DNA of 64,000 nucleotides from Halobacteriovoraceae bacterium (GTDB lineage Bacteria > Bdellovibrionota > Bacteriovoracia > Bacteriovoracales > Bacteriovoracaceae): positions 806,001 to 870,000 of the forward strand of contig JACKAJ010000015.1 of NCBI GenBank assembly GCA_020635135.1, read 5' to 3'. The translations under genes were made by a program, and so were the position numbers. Positions 40,377 to 50,288 of the stretch are shown piece after piece. Under the pieces are notes generated by a model. That model made no database searches. It was given only the letters and a program-made list of their open reading frames with translations, and was not told the DNA's origin. Numbering within the stretch: position 1 is the stretch's first letter; each line of letters begins with the position of its first letter.

Positions 40377-41549
40377 ATGAAATTAAAAACTTTTATTCTG
40401 TTTATCCTTCTTATGGGACAACTTTCAAGTTGTTTAGACTCTAAAAAAGAAAGTACTTCGTACAACAACCAGAAGAATTCTTATCGTTTAGACGGACAAC
40501 CAATGTGTTCAACTGAAGAGATCGTCGCCATAGAAGAAGAGCTAGAAAAGCTTGCCATTGAAGCTGATGAGCTCGATAAATCGATAGCGCATCTACAGCA
40601 AATCTTATCAACACTTAACAACTCCCAAGATATCGCCCAAGTAGAATCACAAATTCAATCTTTTCAAGACGCACTCAATGTTGTGCGAGAAAAGGTCGCA
40701 ATTAAAAATGCCGAAAAACAAGACTGCTATGACACTCACTTTATTGGAGATCCTAAAGAAGTATCTGGAACGAGAGAATCATTTCCAGTGGAAGTTGTTT
40801 TTATTAACTCCTCTGATAAAATTCTTACCACTGATCCTCTAGGATATTCACAGGATATTGTCGGCTTAATTAATGATCGCGTTCAATATGGAAAAAACAA
40901 ATACCTTAAATTCCATCTTACAAAGGTAAGACAAGTTGTGGATGACGAACTTTTTGATTCATTATGCCCTGCTGTTTATCAAGCCAGTGCCCGCTACGGT
41001 AGCGAAGAAGCCATCACCATTATAGTGAACCATTCTATGTTTGGAAGCTGTCAGGGAACCGCTTTCTTATTTGCTAAAATAAAAAATGTTCGCTCAGCCT
41101 TTTTTATGAAATACAACAAACCTTCAGCGCTCTTTGAACAAGTTGTTGCGCATGAAATGGGGCATCTCTTTGGAATGCACCACGTGGCTGACGTTTACGA
41201 TGGATCTGTCCCTGTGACTGGACTAGTAGAAGAAAATCATATTTTAGATATTGGAGGAGCTCGCGATAGAAGGCTTTGTCCAACTGATTTCTACTACTAC
41301 ATCGACCCAGAAGCGAACCAAACTGATCGCATTGTCGCAGGTCTACAATGGAATTCAGCAGGTAATACTATGTACCCTGTTGTCTCAAATGTAGGAGATC
41401 AAGGCTATTTCAACTCTGACGGTTATACTTATTCAATGAGTCATGCTTTGGACTGCTACTATCAAAGAAATAAAGGTGGCTGGGTCGTTCCTAAGGAAAT
41501 TCTAATCCCAACTGAGAAAGAAGAACCTAACGTCAAAAAAGGTCTTTAA
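40377..41549 (+). CDS. Lipoprotein zinc metallopeptidase (metzincin-like)
   Basis: 391 residues. Signal peptide with a good lipobox LSSC near residue 19, then a predicted coiled coil (EEIVAIEEELEKLAIEADELDKSI and the following helix) and a protease domain. The domain has the extended zinc motif HEMGHLFGMHH (HExxHxxGxxH), and a Met-turn-like NTMYPVV lies downstream, as in metzincins. Start ATG 40377 has AAGGGG upstream; the in-frame ATG at 40350 would spoil the signal. Probably anchored in the outer membrane or exported. The protease subfamily is not identified. Confidence 0.85.
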   Translation: MKLKTFILFILLMGQLSSCLDSKKESTSYNNQKNSYRLDGQPMCSTEEIVAIEEELEKLAIEADELDKSIAHLQQILSTLNNSQDIAQVESQIQSFQDALNVVREKVAIKNAEKQDCYDTHFIGDPKEVSGTRESFPVEVVFINSSDKILTTDPLGYSQDIVGLINDRVQYGKNKYLKFHLTKVRQVVDDELFDSLCPAVYQASARYGSEEAITIIVNHSMFGSCQGTAFLFAKIKNVRSAFFMKYNKPSALFEQVVAHEMGHLFGMHHVADVYDGSVPVTGLVEENHILDIGGARDRRLCPTDFYYYIDPEANQTDRIVAGLQWNSAGNTMYPVVSNVGDQGYFNSDGYTYSMSHALDCYYQRNKGGWVVPKEILIPTEKEEPNVKKGL

Positions 41550-41564
41550 TTTCCATATCAACTT

Positions 41565-41597
41565 TCAGGACTTATCAGCATTCGATAAGTCCTGAAG
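41565..41597 (+). terminator. Perfect hairpin after the metallopeptidase gene
   Basis: 13-bp perfect stem around a 7-nt loop (core TCAGGACTTATC/GATAAGTCCTGA), 15 bp after the stop. The tail is only moderately T-rich, so termination may be partial; it separates this gene from trmB. Confidence 0.7.
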
Positions 41598-41622
41598 TCT
41601 TCTTTACATAGAACACTTTTTA

Positions 41623-42402
41623 ATGCTAATGATCATTGTGGATTCAACTCAAACCAACATTGCGCACAATAATCAATTGGATTATTCCTATACGCCAGAG
41701 TTTCAATACCAACACAATAACCCTTATCACAATCGTCTCTCTCAATTTAACTCCTTTGTCTTAAGGGACAATGATGGCGAAAAATTTCTCGGCCATTGGA
41801 ATGCTGATTTTTTCAAGAAGAATGCTCCCTTAGTTGTTGAAATTGGTACTGGTTACGGTCACTTCATGATGAAATATACTCAAGACCATCCCCATATCAA
41901 CTATGTTGGTCTCGACTACCGATTTAAAAGAAGCTATCAGCTCGCTTGTAAACTCTCTGGTCTTGAGCACCAGAATTTTTGTTATCTGCGAGCCAAGGGG
42001 GAACGCATTCACTACCTGTTTTCTGAAAATGAAGTTGATACCCTTCTCTATTATTTTCCCGATCCTTGGCCAAAAACTCGCCACAATAAGAAAAGACTTT
42101 TTCAAACTCCATTTCTTAAAGCTTGTCTTCAAGTACTTAAACCAGGTGGAAGAATTTATATAAAAACAGATCACGATGAATATTTTCAATGGATGAAAAA
42201 ACATTTCTCCAAGTTTCAAGAATCAACGATGACTTCAAACAAGCAACTGACACTTTTATGCCAGTCGGAGGACCTCTACACTGATTTCAGTGATCATCAG
42301 TTCCCAGAATTGACCCAATACCAAACTAAATTTGAAAAAATTTTTCTCTCTAAAAACATAAAGATTAAGAGTATGGTCCTCGAATGCAAGTTGATGAATT
42401 AA
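41623..42402 (+). CDS. trmB: tRNA (guanine-N7-)-methyltransferase TrmB
   Basis: 259-residue SAM-dependent enzyme that makes m7G46 in tRNA. SAM motif VVEIGTGYGHFMMKY, acidic GLDYRFKRS, and the family signature YYFPDPWPKTRHNKKRLFQ followed by LKPGGRIYIKTDHDEYFQW are all present. The 60-residue N-terminal extension before the SAM motif is rich in N, H and Q. It overlaps dnaG by 19 bp, so it forms an operon with dnaG-rpoD in the place often taken by rpsU. Confidence 0.95.
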   Translation: MLMIIVDSTQTNIAHNNQLDYSYTPEFQYQHNNPYHNRLSQFNSFVLRDNDGEKFLGHWNADFFKKNAPLVVEIGTGYGHFMMKYTQDHPHINYVGLDYRFKRSYQLACKLSGLEHQNFCYLRAKGERIHYLFSENEVDTLLYYFPDPWPKTRHNKKRLFQTPFLKACLQVLKPGGRIYIKTDHDEYFQWMKKHFSKFQESTMTSNKQLTLLCQSEDLYTDFSDHQFPELTQYQTKFEKIFLSKNIKIKSMVLECKLMN

Positions 42403-44321
42403 AAGACTATATTAAATCCCTTCCCCTTTCTGAAGTTGTAGGGAAGTATATCTCTCTTAATAAAAAAGGGGGTAATCACGAAGGTCTTTGCCCTTTTCAC
42501 GACGACCACGATCCTTCCCTCAAGGTCAGCGATTCTAAAGGACTTTATAAATGTTTTGTGTGTGGTGAGGCCGGTGATGCCATCAGTTTTGTGGAAAAAT
42601 TCAGAAATAAAGGTTTTGTTGAAACCCTCAAAGAGCTCGCCGATGTTTTTGGTGTTAGCTTTGAAGACAACCGCAGTTCTCAAAAACTTAATCCTCGATT
42701 TGAAACGGCTTTTCGCATTTTAACTGCGGCACAGGCAATTTATTTTTCCTACCCAAGAGAAACAAAAGCTAAAGTCTTCCGCGATTTCATAGTAACAAGA
42801 AAAATTTCAGAGGAAATTGCCAACCAATTCCAACTAGGCTTTGCCCCCTCTGACAAAAACCACTTGGTCGACTTCTTAACAAAAAAAGATCAAGAAAATC
42901 CCAAACAACATATACTCAATATTGCAGAGGAAATTGGAGTTATCAAAAAAACCAAGCGGGGGCTAAGTGACACTTTTCGCGGTCGAATTATCTTCCCTAT
43001 CTGGGATCATAGTGGCCAAGTAAGAGGATTTGGATCTCGGGCCACCAATGACCAACAACTTCCTAAATACTTAAATTCAAAAGAATCTTTTGTCTTTAAT
43101 AAGAAAAAAATTCTCTTTGGTTTCCATCTTGCAAAAGCAGGGATGAGAGAAACTGGTCGAGTTATACTCACGGAAGGGTATATGGACACCATTACGATGC
43201 ACCAATTCGATTTCAAAGAATCCATTGCTATCATGGGGATTGCCCTGAGTGATGAAAAGTGCTCACAACTTAAAAATACAAACCATCAAATTTATTTTGC
43301 TTTCGATAACGACAAAGCCGGGCTTCAAGCTGGAATTAGAGCGAATGAAAATTTTTTAAAATTAGGCTTGCTTCCCTTTTATATCAACTTAAGTCCCTTT
43401 AAAGACCCCGATGAACTCCTCCAAGAAAAGGGAAGACTCGAGCTTCAAAAAAGAATTGAGCAAGCTAAAATATTCACAGATTTCCTTATTGAAAAAAAGA
43501 TTCATCAAAATTTTGGCGACAACACTGATTTAAAAATAAAAACACTCAATGAAATTTTTCAATTACTTAGCCCTCTAAAACTCTCTATTCAAGCAACTGA
43601 AAGGCTAGTCGCCGCCGCGGCTCACTTAGGGCTTAAATCCAGTGCCGAAACGCTTATCGATAACTATAAAAACTATCTGGCGGGTTTAAAACCCTTAAGG
43701 ACAACACACAGCGCCAGCTCTGTGCAGCCTCAGTCCACAAAGACCGACATTCTCAGTGGTCAAAATAATTCAGAATCCATTCAAGCTCAAAGAAATGTAG
43801 CCCGAAAAGCAGAAAACCCCCTGTCCCCTATCGATCGGTGGATTCTTCACTGTGCTCTTTGTCAGCCAAGCATTATTTTGAAAAGAAAATTTACAGAAAT
43901 ACTTGATTTTGCTACAAATAAGGGTACAAATAAATTTATTTTAAAATTGGGGAATTGCCACTTAACAAATGATCAAAATGAATACACAAAACTCATTTCA
44001 CAAATTCTCCATGAAGAGTCCTACGGTTCTGCGTTTAATAACTATATTTACTCTGTTCTCTATTCAGAAAAATTGGTCACGCAGACTGATGAAGACAGTG
44101 AAGGGCAATTGCTTTTCGATTTGAAAAATAAAGTTACAATGGAACGACTAAAAATAAAGAAGAAAAAACTTATGCAGAGTCGGCTTGAACTCACTCATAA
44201 AGAAGAAATTGATAAAACTGATGAACTCATTATGGAGATCAACAAAAAAATTACAGATCTCAAAAATAAAAGAAAGTTCACAAATTCAAATGTTTCAGAC
44301 AAGCCTAGGACTCAAATTTAA
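42384..44321 (+). CDS. dnaG: DNA primase
   Basis: 645 residues in normal primase order. The N-terminal zinc-binding domain has C36, H39, C57 and C60. The RNA polymerase/Toprim core has VILTEGYMDT and the catalytic FDNDKAG. A helical C-terminal DnaB-interaction region is of normal size. Primase lays RNA primers for DNA replication. The ATG lies inside the end of trmB; 17 bp separate it from rpoD. A low-complexity Ser/Gln linker precedes the C-terminal domain. Confidence 0.97.
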   Translation: MQVDELKDYIKSLPLSEVVGKYISLNKKGGNHEGLCPFHDDHDPSLKVSDSKGLYKCFVCGEAGDAISFVEKFRNKGFVETLKELADVFGVSFEDNRSSQKLNPRFETAFRILTAAQAIYFSYPRETKAKVFRDFIVTRKISEEIANQFQLGFAPSDKNHLVDFLTKKDQENPKQHILNIAEEIGVIKKTKRGLSDTFRGRIIFPIWDHSGQVRGFGSRATNDQQLPKYLNSKESFVFNKKKILFGFHLAKAGMRETGRVILTEGYMDTITMHQFDFKESIAIMGIALSDEKCSQLKNTNHQIYFAFDNDKAGLQAGIRANENFLKLGLLPFYINLSPFKDPDELLQEKGRLELQKRIEQAKIFTDFLIEKKIHQNFGDNTDLKIKTLNEIFQLLSPLKLSIQATERLVAAAAHLGLKSSAETLIDNYKNYLAGLKPLRTTHSASSVQPQSTKTDILSGQNNSESIQAQRNVARKAENPLSPIDRWILHCALCQPSIILKRKFTEILDFATNKGTNKFILKLGNCHLTNDQNEYTKLISQILHEESYGSAFNNYIYSVLYSEKLVTQTDEDSEGQLLFDLKNKVTMERLKIKKKKLMQSRLELTHKEEIDKTDELIMEINKKITDLKNKRKFTNSNVSDKPRTQI

Positions 44322-44338
44322 CCAATGAGGAAATAATA

Positions 44339-46087
44339 ATGTCACAACTAGACTCTTTTTTGGTCTCGAGAGATTTTAATAAGCTTTTATTAAAAGGAAA
44401 AGATCAATCCCAGCTAACACCTGAAGAAATTAACGATTGTATTCCTGCAAGTATCGTTGCGACACACGATCTCGATAAAATCCTTGCAAAAATTGAAGAT
44501 GCTCGCATTCAAATACAATTTGAAGATGTCGAAGAAGATGACATGTCTTCAGAAGCCATGTCACAAACTGAACTCATTGAAGAAACTCTTTCTGCAGAAG
44601 AAAAAGAAGAACTCAAAAGTTCAAGCACAGATCCAGTTAAGCTCTATCTTAAGAAGATGGGCTCAGTTGCACTCCTCACCCGAGAAGGGGAAGTCAAAAT
44701 TGCGAAAGAAATTGAAGAAGGTGAAAAAGAAATTGTCATGTCTTCTCTTTCTTCTGCCCACGCTCTCCAAGAAATTGCTCGTCTAAAAGAGAAGGTCGTT
44801 TCAGCAGAAGAACAACTTGAATTTGTTAAAGACCTTGTCCGCGGACTTGACGATGAATCAAGCCAAAAAGACATCGAGAAAGTAAGAGACACTATTTTTA
44901 TACTTTGTGATAAATTAAAAAATCACTTAGATGATATTGTTCAAGAAGATGGGACGCTTGCTAAACTCAGTAAAACTCAAGAGAAAGTTCTTGCTGAAAT
45001 TTCTGAGACTCTGGTTGACCTCACATTCAACAGAAAAATTATCAATAGTTTTACTGAACCTGTAAAAAATTACTATCTTCAATTTAAAGATCTTTACGAA
45101 CAACAAGACCGTATTTTTAAATTTTTAGAAGTCGATACAGATGATCAGTATAAAATACTTTATAACAGAGTCCTTGACGATGATTCTTACAAAAGAAAAC
45201 TTGCAAGAAAACTCTACACGACTGACGGAAAGATCGAACAACTTTTAAGAAACCAAGAAGACATCATCAGAAAGCTCAAGCGATTACAGATTGATGCAGG
45301 GATGGCTTTCGAAGACATTGAAAAAGTTTATAAAATTATTATTAAAGGTGAAGAGAAAGCCGATAAAGCCAAAGCTCAACTCGTTGAAGCTAACCTCAGA
45401 TTAGTCGTTTCCATCTCTAAAAAATACACTAACAGAGGTCTTCAATTTCTCGACCTCATCCAAGAAGGAAATATTGGCCTCATGAAAGCGGTTGATAAGT
45501 TTGAGTACCGCCGTGGGTATAAATTTTCAACTTATGCAACTTGGTGGATTCGTCAAGCCATCACAAGAGCCATTGCCGACCAGGGACGAACTATTCGTAT
45601 TCCTGTTCACATGATTGAAACAATAAATAAACTAGCCAGAACTTCAAGACAACTTGTTCAAGAACTTGGTCGCGAACCAACTCCAGAAGAGATCGCAGAA
45701 AAAATGGATCTCTCAGTTGATAAAGTTAAAAAAGTCTTTAAAATCTCTAAAGAGCCAATTTCTTTGGAAACGCCTATTGGGGAAGAAGAAGACAGTTCAC
45801 TTGGCGATTTTATTGAAGACAAAAAAATTATCACTCCTCAAGAAGCTGTAATGAGCGTCACTCTTTCCGAACAGACACGGGCTGTCCTGGCAACGCTCAC
45901 TCCACGAGAAGAAAAAGTTCTCAGAATGCGCTTTGGGATCGGTGAAAAATCAGATCATACTCTCGAAGAAGTTGGACAAGACTTTTTTGTTACAAGAGAG
46001 CGGATCAGACAAATCGAAGCTAAGGCTTTGAGAAAATTGCGCCATCCAAGCCGTGCTAAGCTTCTCAAATCTTACATTGATAATTAG
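44339..46087 (+). CDS. rpoD: RNA polymerase primary sigma factor (sigma-70)
   Basis: 582 residues with region 1.2 (DPVKLYLKKMGSVALLTREGEV), a large helical non-conserved insert, regions 2.1-2.4 (NLRLVVSISKKYTNRGLQFLDLIQEGNIGLMKAVDKFEYRRGYKFSTYATWWIRQAI), region 3 (EEIAEKMDLSVDKVKKV) and region 4.2 (RERIRQIEAKALRKLRHPSR). GAGGA precedes the ATG. The dnaG-rpoD pair is the macromolecular-synthesis operon core. Overlaps the convergent next gene by 4 bp. Confidence 0.97.
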   Translation: MSQLDSFLVSRDFNKLLLKGKDQSQLTPEEINDCIPASIVATHDLDKILAKIEDARIQIQFEDVEEDDMSSEAMSQTELIEETLSAEEKEELKSSSTDPVKLYLKKMGSVALLTREGEVKIAKEIEEGEKEIVMSSLSSAHALQEIARLKEKVVSAEEQLEFVKDLVRGLDDESSQKDIEKVRDTIFILCDKLKNHLDDIVQEDGTLAKLSKTQEKVLAEISETLVDLTFNRKIINSFTEPVKNYYLQFKDLYEQQDRIFKFLEVDTDDQYKILYNRVLDDDSYKRKLARKLYTTDGKIEQLLRNQEDIIRKLKRLQIDAGMAFEDIEKVYKIIIKGEEKADKAKAQLVEANLRLVVSISKKYTNRGLQFLDLIQEGNIGLMKAVDKFEYRRGYKFSTYATWWIRQAITRAIADQGRTIRIPVHMIETINKLARTSRQLVQELGREPTPEEIAEKMDLSVDKVKKVFKISKEPISLETPIGEEEDSSLGDFIEDKKIITPQEAVMSVTLSEQTRAVLATLTPREEKVLRMRFGIGEKSDHTLEEVGQDFFVTRERIRQIEAKALRKLRHPSRAKLLKSYIDN

Positions 46088-47022
46088 ATCTTAAATAATG
46101 TATTTTTAATTTCGTTGACGATAGTTCTCTGGACTTCAGAGCTATCGTCAATGTCTGTATGGTCTTCATGGCGAAGATTATTAACAACAGTTGTGAGAGT
46201 TTGGTTCAGGGCCGCGTTTGGTCCATCATTGAAAAATGACTTCCCATCACCGAAAAAATTGAGATTCTTTCTGACATTCTGAGGGATAAGATCATTGTTG
46301 GCCCCAAAAGAATCAATTGTTACCAAAAGATCGACTGTTCTAAATCCATCTTCTAATTTGTTTAGCTGATTAGCCACTTCAACAGCAGTATCTGCTCCTA
46401 AACTATGCCCAACCAGGATAACAGGGTATTGGGGATCAATACTCTTGATATGATCTATGATGTCGCTAGTATCTCTCCAAGAAAATATCTTTGAGTAATC
46501 AGTATTTTCTGCAATATCTTCAATCCCGTCGTAGCCGCCACTCGAAAAGAGTTCCAGTCCTTTAATAAAAATAACACTCGGTTTTTTGACAAGATTTTTA
46601 ATTTTTTCAAGATCGACTTTTAAAGATTTTTTAGCGTCTTCAACTTTCTGTTCATCCCAGTCGACAACCGAAGAAGCATTCTTAAGTTCAGATAACCCAA
46701 CATCTGGCGGCAACTCACCATCTGACTGAGGCGTATCGACTTCCAGTGAAGCACTAGCGACTTCTTTAGGTTCTGCCTGTTGAAGTTTTTTAGCTAGCTC
46801 TTTACTTTGCTCACTTAACTGCACCCGTTCAGCAATCTTTTGCTTTCCCTTGGAAAGCTCTCCTTGCTGGATTTTTTGCTCCCCTTCTGGAGCATTTTTC
46901 AATATTTTACCGGAAGATGGTTTTTGCTGAAGCTGTTTGTCTTTAGGGCCCAGGTAGATTGCCGTCATACCCAGTATTATAACGCTATACTCCACTACGA
47001 CCCTAGCCAGCAAAGATTGCAA
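46084..47022 (-). CDS. Membrane-anchored alpha/beta-hydrolase-like protein
   Basis: 312 residues. An N-terminal hydrophobic anchor (about residues 5-24) is followed by a Gln/Lys/Glu-rich linker and a C-terminal alpha/beta-hydrolase-like domain. VILVGHSLGADTAVEVA holds the nucleophile elbow G-H-S-L-G, LVTIDSFG could give the acid and RHEDHTDID the His. This resembles lipases or esterases of the DUF-type 'GHSLGG' group. The start is TTG 47022; the ATG at 46968 would cut the anchor. Substrate unknown. Confidence 0.75.
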   Translation of the reverse strand: MQSLLARVVVEYSVIILGMTAIYLGPKDKQLQQKPSSGKILKNAPEGEQKIQQGELSKGKQKIAERVQLSEQSKELAKKLQQAEPKEVASASLEVDTPQSDGELPPDVGLSELKNASSVVDWDEQKVEDAKKSLKVDLEKIKNLVKKPSVIFIKGLELFSSGGYDGIEDIAENTDYSKIFSWRDTSDIIDHIKSIDPQYPVILVGHSLGADTAVEVANQLNKLEDGFRTVDLLVTIDSFGANNDLIPQNVRKNLNFFGDGKSFFNDGPNAALNQTLTTVVNNLRHEDHTDIDDSSEVQRTIVNEIKNTLFKI

Positions 47023-47151
47023 TATACCTGACTAATCCGTTCAGTATCTCTTGAAGTTTAAATTCTCTTAGATTCTCTGTCCTCAAGTGAAATTTTGTAG
47101 CTTTTCTTGTATAATGGAGTTTTGGCTTTCATAAATTGTAAGGTGGTCCAT
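47023..47151. promoter_or_regulatory. Divergent promoter region with a plus-strand -10
   Basis: A consensus TATAAT at 47110-47115 on the plus strand would start transcription near 47122, inside the apparent 5' end of the SNF2 frame. No good -35 is placed 16-18 bp upstream (GTGAAA at 17). AAGGTGG at 47140-47146 is then the ribosome site for TTG 47152. Confidence 0.55.
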
Positions 47152-50100
47152 TTGGAGCAAGCTGCTTCTCTCATTAAAAATCAATTTTCCGAATTTTTTA
47201 GCGATAGACTCATAACCCAAGCCCTTAGTCTTATATCTAAAAATAAAGTTCAACCCTCCTTTACTCGTGGAGAATACAAAACTCGCTTTATCATTTCTGG
47301 GCTGATTATTGATAACCCGACAATCCAAACCAAAGTGAGTTTTAAATACGAAACTAAAGAGCTCAAGTACAACTGCCAATGCCAAGCCGGCAAAAAAAAT
47401 GAACTTTGTGAGCATGTTTGTGCTTTTTTCATTTATTTTGTCCTTTCGGATTACCAAGAATTTCTCAACCAAGAAAATGCTTCTCAAACATCAATGCTCG
47501 ACGACTCTGCCGTCTCTCCCTATGAATATGGGACCTACATTAAATCCCCCTCGAAACTGCAAAATACCAGTGGAGAAACTTATTACACCCACTTAAAATA
47601 CAAACTCCTTGATGAAAGTATTATTCCATTTCCTAAACTTGATGATATTCAAATTGAGAACATTGGTATCAGCTTTAAAACGGCTCACGATATAAAAAAT
47701 GAAATTCTTAATCAAAAACATTTCACCAACCACTATGCCCCTCATTTTTATCTCAACATTAATGGTGAAGAAAATACTTCTGTTTCTGTATTTGAAAATT
47801 TTTGCTTATTTGATTGGAAAAATGGTCGTGCCTATCATATTCCTCAAAAACTCAAAGCTCTTATCCATCATTTAAAGAATGAAGAACAAGCACAAACACC
47901 AACACGTTTTTTTAATAAATTACAGTTCCATGGACTTTTAGGAAGATTATTAATTCAATTCAACGATTTACCCTACACAGTTGAAGCCCCCACGGCTTAT
48001 CATCTCTCTGTTTATATCGAACCAGCTGAAAATAAAAAGAATTTTTATGCTGCTCAAATTGTTTTAAAAGATAATTCGAACAACATACTTCCTATCCCAG
48101 AGATACTCAAATATTTTGTCAATCACAATGGTGAACTTGCACAGTTTAGCTCTCGAATTGAGCTGAGCCGTTTTATTGATTCTTTCTATTCAGCCAACTC
48201 TGATGAATGGAAGAAATTTATTTATACACATCCAAAAAAAAATATTTTTTCTCAAAATATCGAAGCACTTAAAAGTGAACTTAACCTCATCGATTACGAT
48301 GAAAAAACTCATCACTATTATTCGATGGAATATGAATACATTTTTAATTTCTTTGAAAAAATCTTTAAAATCTTTGGTGAGTCTATAATCAAAAGTACTG
48401 AATATATCTCAAGGGACCAAACAATCGTTTGTCTTATTTCAAGAAAAAATCTTGAACTTCATATTGCTCAACTTTTTACAGAAACAGAAAGAATGGGAAT
48501 TGATCTTTATTTTCAAAGTAAAAAAGCGACTCGCTGGAATTCGAATGTCAGCTTTAACCGAAACAAAGAAGAGCTTAATTGGTTTGATCTTACCATTTCA
48601 ATGACGACTCAAGATCTCGAATTTATCAAGACCCTCGATTTCCAGAATAGGCATTTCAGTTCAGAAGAAGAGTTTGTTCTTCTCACTGATGAAGATATTC
48701 AGAAAATTAATTTTATAAAAAAGTACCTATCTGAAGCAGAAAAAGTTGAAGAACAATCTGATCCTGAAAATAAATCATTTCATTTAAAACTTAATCGCTG
48801 TCGGCTCTTTGATCTTTATGAAATCTACAATCAAAGCGGATTTGATCTCCTCAATGATGAAGAAAAAGAAGTTTGCCAAAAGCTTCTCAATATCGACAAA
48901 ATTCCAAAAGTTCCCTTTCCGACTGAAATCAAAGGGGATCCTCGACATTACCAGATTATTGGGTTCCAGTGGATGCACTTACTTTATGAATTAAAACTTG
49001 GAGCCTGCCTTGCCGATGACATGGGTTTGGGAAAGACATTTCAAACAATTGCTTTTATTCAAAGTATCATCGATCAAGTTGATCGAATCCTCATTGTTTG
49101 CCCTGTTTCCATACTTATAAACTGGGCAGAAGAATTTAAAAAATTCTCAAATATGGGCGTCAATCTCTACTATGGAGAAAATAGAACTCTGGATGACAAA
49201 AATAAAATAATCATTACCAGCTATGGACTTTTGAGACGAGAAGCCAAAGATATTCTTTCATCAATTAAATGGGATGTGCTCATACTTGATGAGGTTCAAA
49301 ATTTAAAAAATATGCGATCTCAAGGGGCTCAAGCTGCTCGACTGCTAAATTCTCAATACCGTATTTGCTTGACAGGGACACCTGTTGAAAACGATCTTTC
49401 AGAATTTTACAATATTATTGATCTCACGGTTCCCGGTATTTGGGGTTCAACTCGCAATCTCAACTTCTTTCAAAAGAATAAAGATGCTCGTTTCATTGCA
49501 AGAGATATTTCTCGCCCATTTATTTTGAGAAGAACGAAGAACCAAGTACTCAAAGAATTACCTGAAAAAACAGAACAAATTGTTTATTTGAACTTTACCG
49601 GAGAAGAGAAATCCCTGTACGCCCACCGCCTTACTGAAGTCCAGCAACAATTTCAAAACAATACGCAATCTAAAAAATACGGACAAATACTTAAAGATCT
49701 TCTTTCACTCAGGCAACTATGTTTGTGGCAAGATCAAAACAAAAAAATACTTTCAACAAAAATTGAATTTATGTTAGAGATGCTGGAACAAATTCTCGAT
49801 GAAGGACATCAAATTCTTATTTTTTCTCAATTTACGACTTACCTGGATCTCATCCAAACAAGAATTACGCAAAAAAACTGGAGTTTCTCGAGAATAGATG
49901 GATCTTATAGTATTAAAAGAAGACAAAAGCAGATTGAACTTTTCCAAAAAGGAGAATCTTCAATTTTTCTCATTAGTCTTAAAGCTGGGGGGCTAGGTCT
50001 CAACCTCACAGAGGCAAATTATATTTTTATCATGGACCCTTGGTGGAACCCTGCAGTAGAAAATCAGGCTATCGACCGGGCCTACCGAATTGGCCAAGAA

Positions 50101-50271
50101 AAACATGTGACAGTCTATCGGCCAATCATCAAAAACTCGGTCGAAGAAAAAGTTCTTGTTCTTCAAGATAGAAAAAGAGAGCTCTTCCGCGACCTGCTCG
50201 ACAATAAAGATGGTCAAGATTTTAGTGGAAAACTCAGCATTGATGATTTTCGCATGATTATTAGTGAATAA
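47152..50271 (+). CDS. SWIM and SNF2 domain helicase-like ATPase
   Basis: About 1040 residues: an N-terminal SWIM zinc motif (CQCQAGKKNELCEHV, C-x-C-x7-C-x-H), a long middle region, then the Swi2/Snf2 ATPase. Motifs are DDMGLGKTFQTIAF (I), LDEVQNLKN (II, usually DEAQ), LTGTPVEN (III), and in the second lobe FSQFTTYLD, LKAGGLGLNL and DPWWNPAVENQAIDRAYRIGQ (VI). It translocates on double-stranded DNA and may remodel nucleoprotein such as stalled polymerase. Start TTG 47152 is chosen from AAGGTGG and the -10 at 47110, against TTG 47107. gmhA follows 17 bp later. Confidence 0.92.
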   Translation: MEQAASLIKNQFSEFFSDRLITQALSLISKNKVQPSFTRGEYKTRFIISGLIIDNPTIQTKVSFKYETKELKYNCQCQAGKKNELCEHVCAFFIYFVLSDYQEFLNQENASQTSMLDDSAVSPYEYGTYIKSPSKLQNTSGETYYTHLKYKLLDESIIPFPKLDDIQIENIGISFKTAHDIKNEILNQKHFTNHYAPHFYLNINGEENTSVSVFENFCLFDWKNGRAYHIPQKLKALIHHLKNEEQAQTPTRFFNKLQFHGLLGRLLIQFNDLPYTVEAPTAYHLSVYIEPAENKKNFYAAQIVLKDNSNNILPIPEILKYFVNHNGELAQFSSRIELSRFIDSFYSANSDEWKKFIYTHPKKNIFSQNIEALKSELNLIDYDEKTHHYYSMEYEYIFNFFEKIFKIFGESIIKSTEYISRDQTIVCLISRKNLELHIAQLFTETERMGIDLYFQSKKATRWNSNVSFNRNKEELNWFDLTISMTTQDLEFIKTLDFQNRHFSSEEEFVLLTDEDIQKINFIKKYLSEAEKVEEQSDPENKSFHLKLNRCRLFDLYEIYNQSGFDLLNDEEKEVCQKLLNIDKIPKVPFPTEIKGDPRHYQIIGFQWMHLLYELKLGACLADDMGLGKTFQTIAFIQSIIDQVDRILIVCPVSILINWAEEFKKFSNMGVNLYYGENRTLDDKNKIIITSYGLLRREAKDILSSIKWDVLILDEVQNLKNMRSQGAQAARLLNSQYRICLTGTPVENDLSEFYNIIDLTVPGIWGSTRNLNFFQKNKDARFIARDISRPFILRRTKNQVLKELPEKTEQIVYLNFTGEEKSLYAHRLTEVQQQFQNNTQSKKYGQILKDLLSLRQLCLWQDQNKKILSTKIEFMLEMLEQILDEGHQILIFSQFTTYLDLIQTRITQKNWSFSRIDGSYSIKRRQKQIELFQKGESSIFLISLKAGGLGLNLTEANYIFIMDPWWNPAVENQAIDRAYRIGQEKHVTVYRPIIKNSVEEKVLVLQDRKRELFRDLLDNKDGQDFSGKLSIDDFRMIISE

Positions 50272-50288
50272 AGGAGTATTATAGATCC

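Noticed and set aside
41830..42219. 129-codon minus-strand open frame opposite trmB
   Set aside because: It is antisense to a gene with full family motifs and has no coding character; the same applies to the other long antisense frames such as 60439-60834 and 6574-6912.
47107..47151. Extending the SNF2 gene to TTG 47107
   Set aside because: A consensus TATAAT at 47110-47115 and a good ribosome site at 47140 place the start at 47152.
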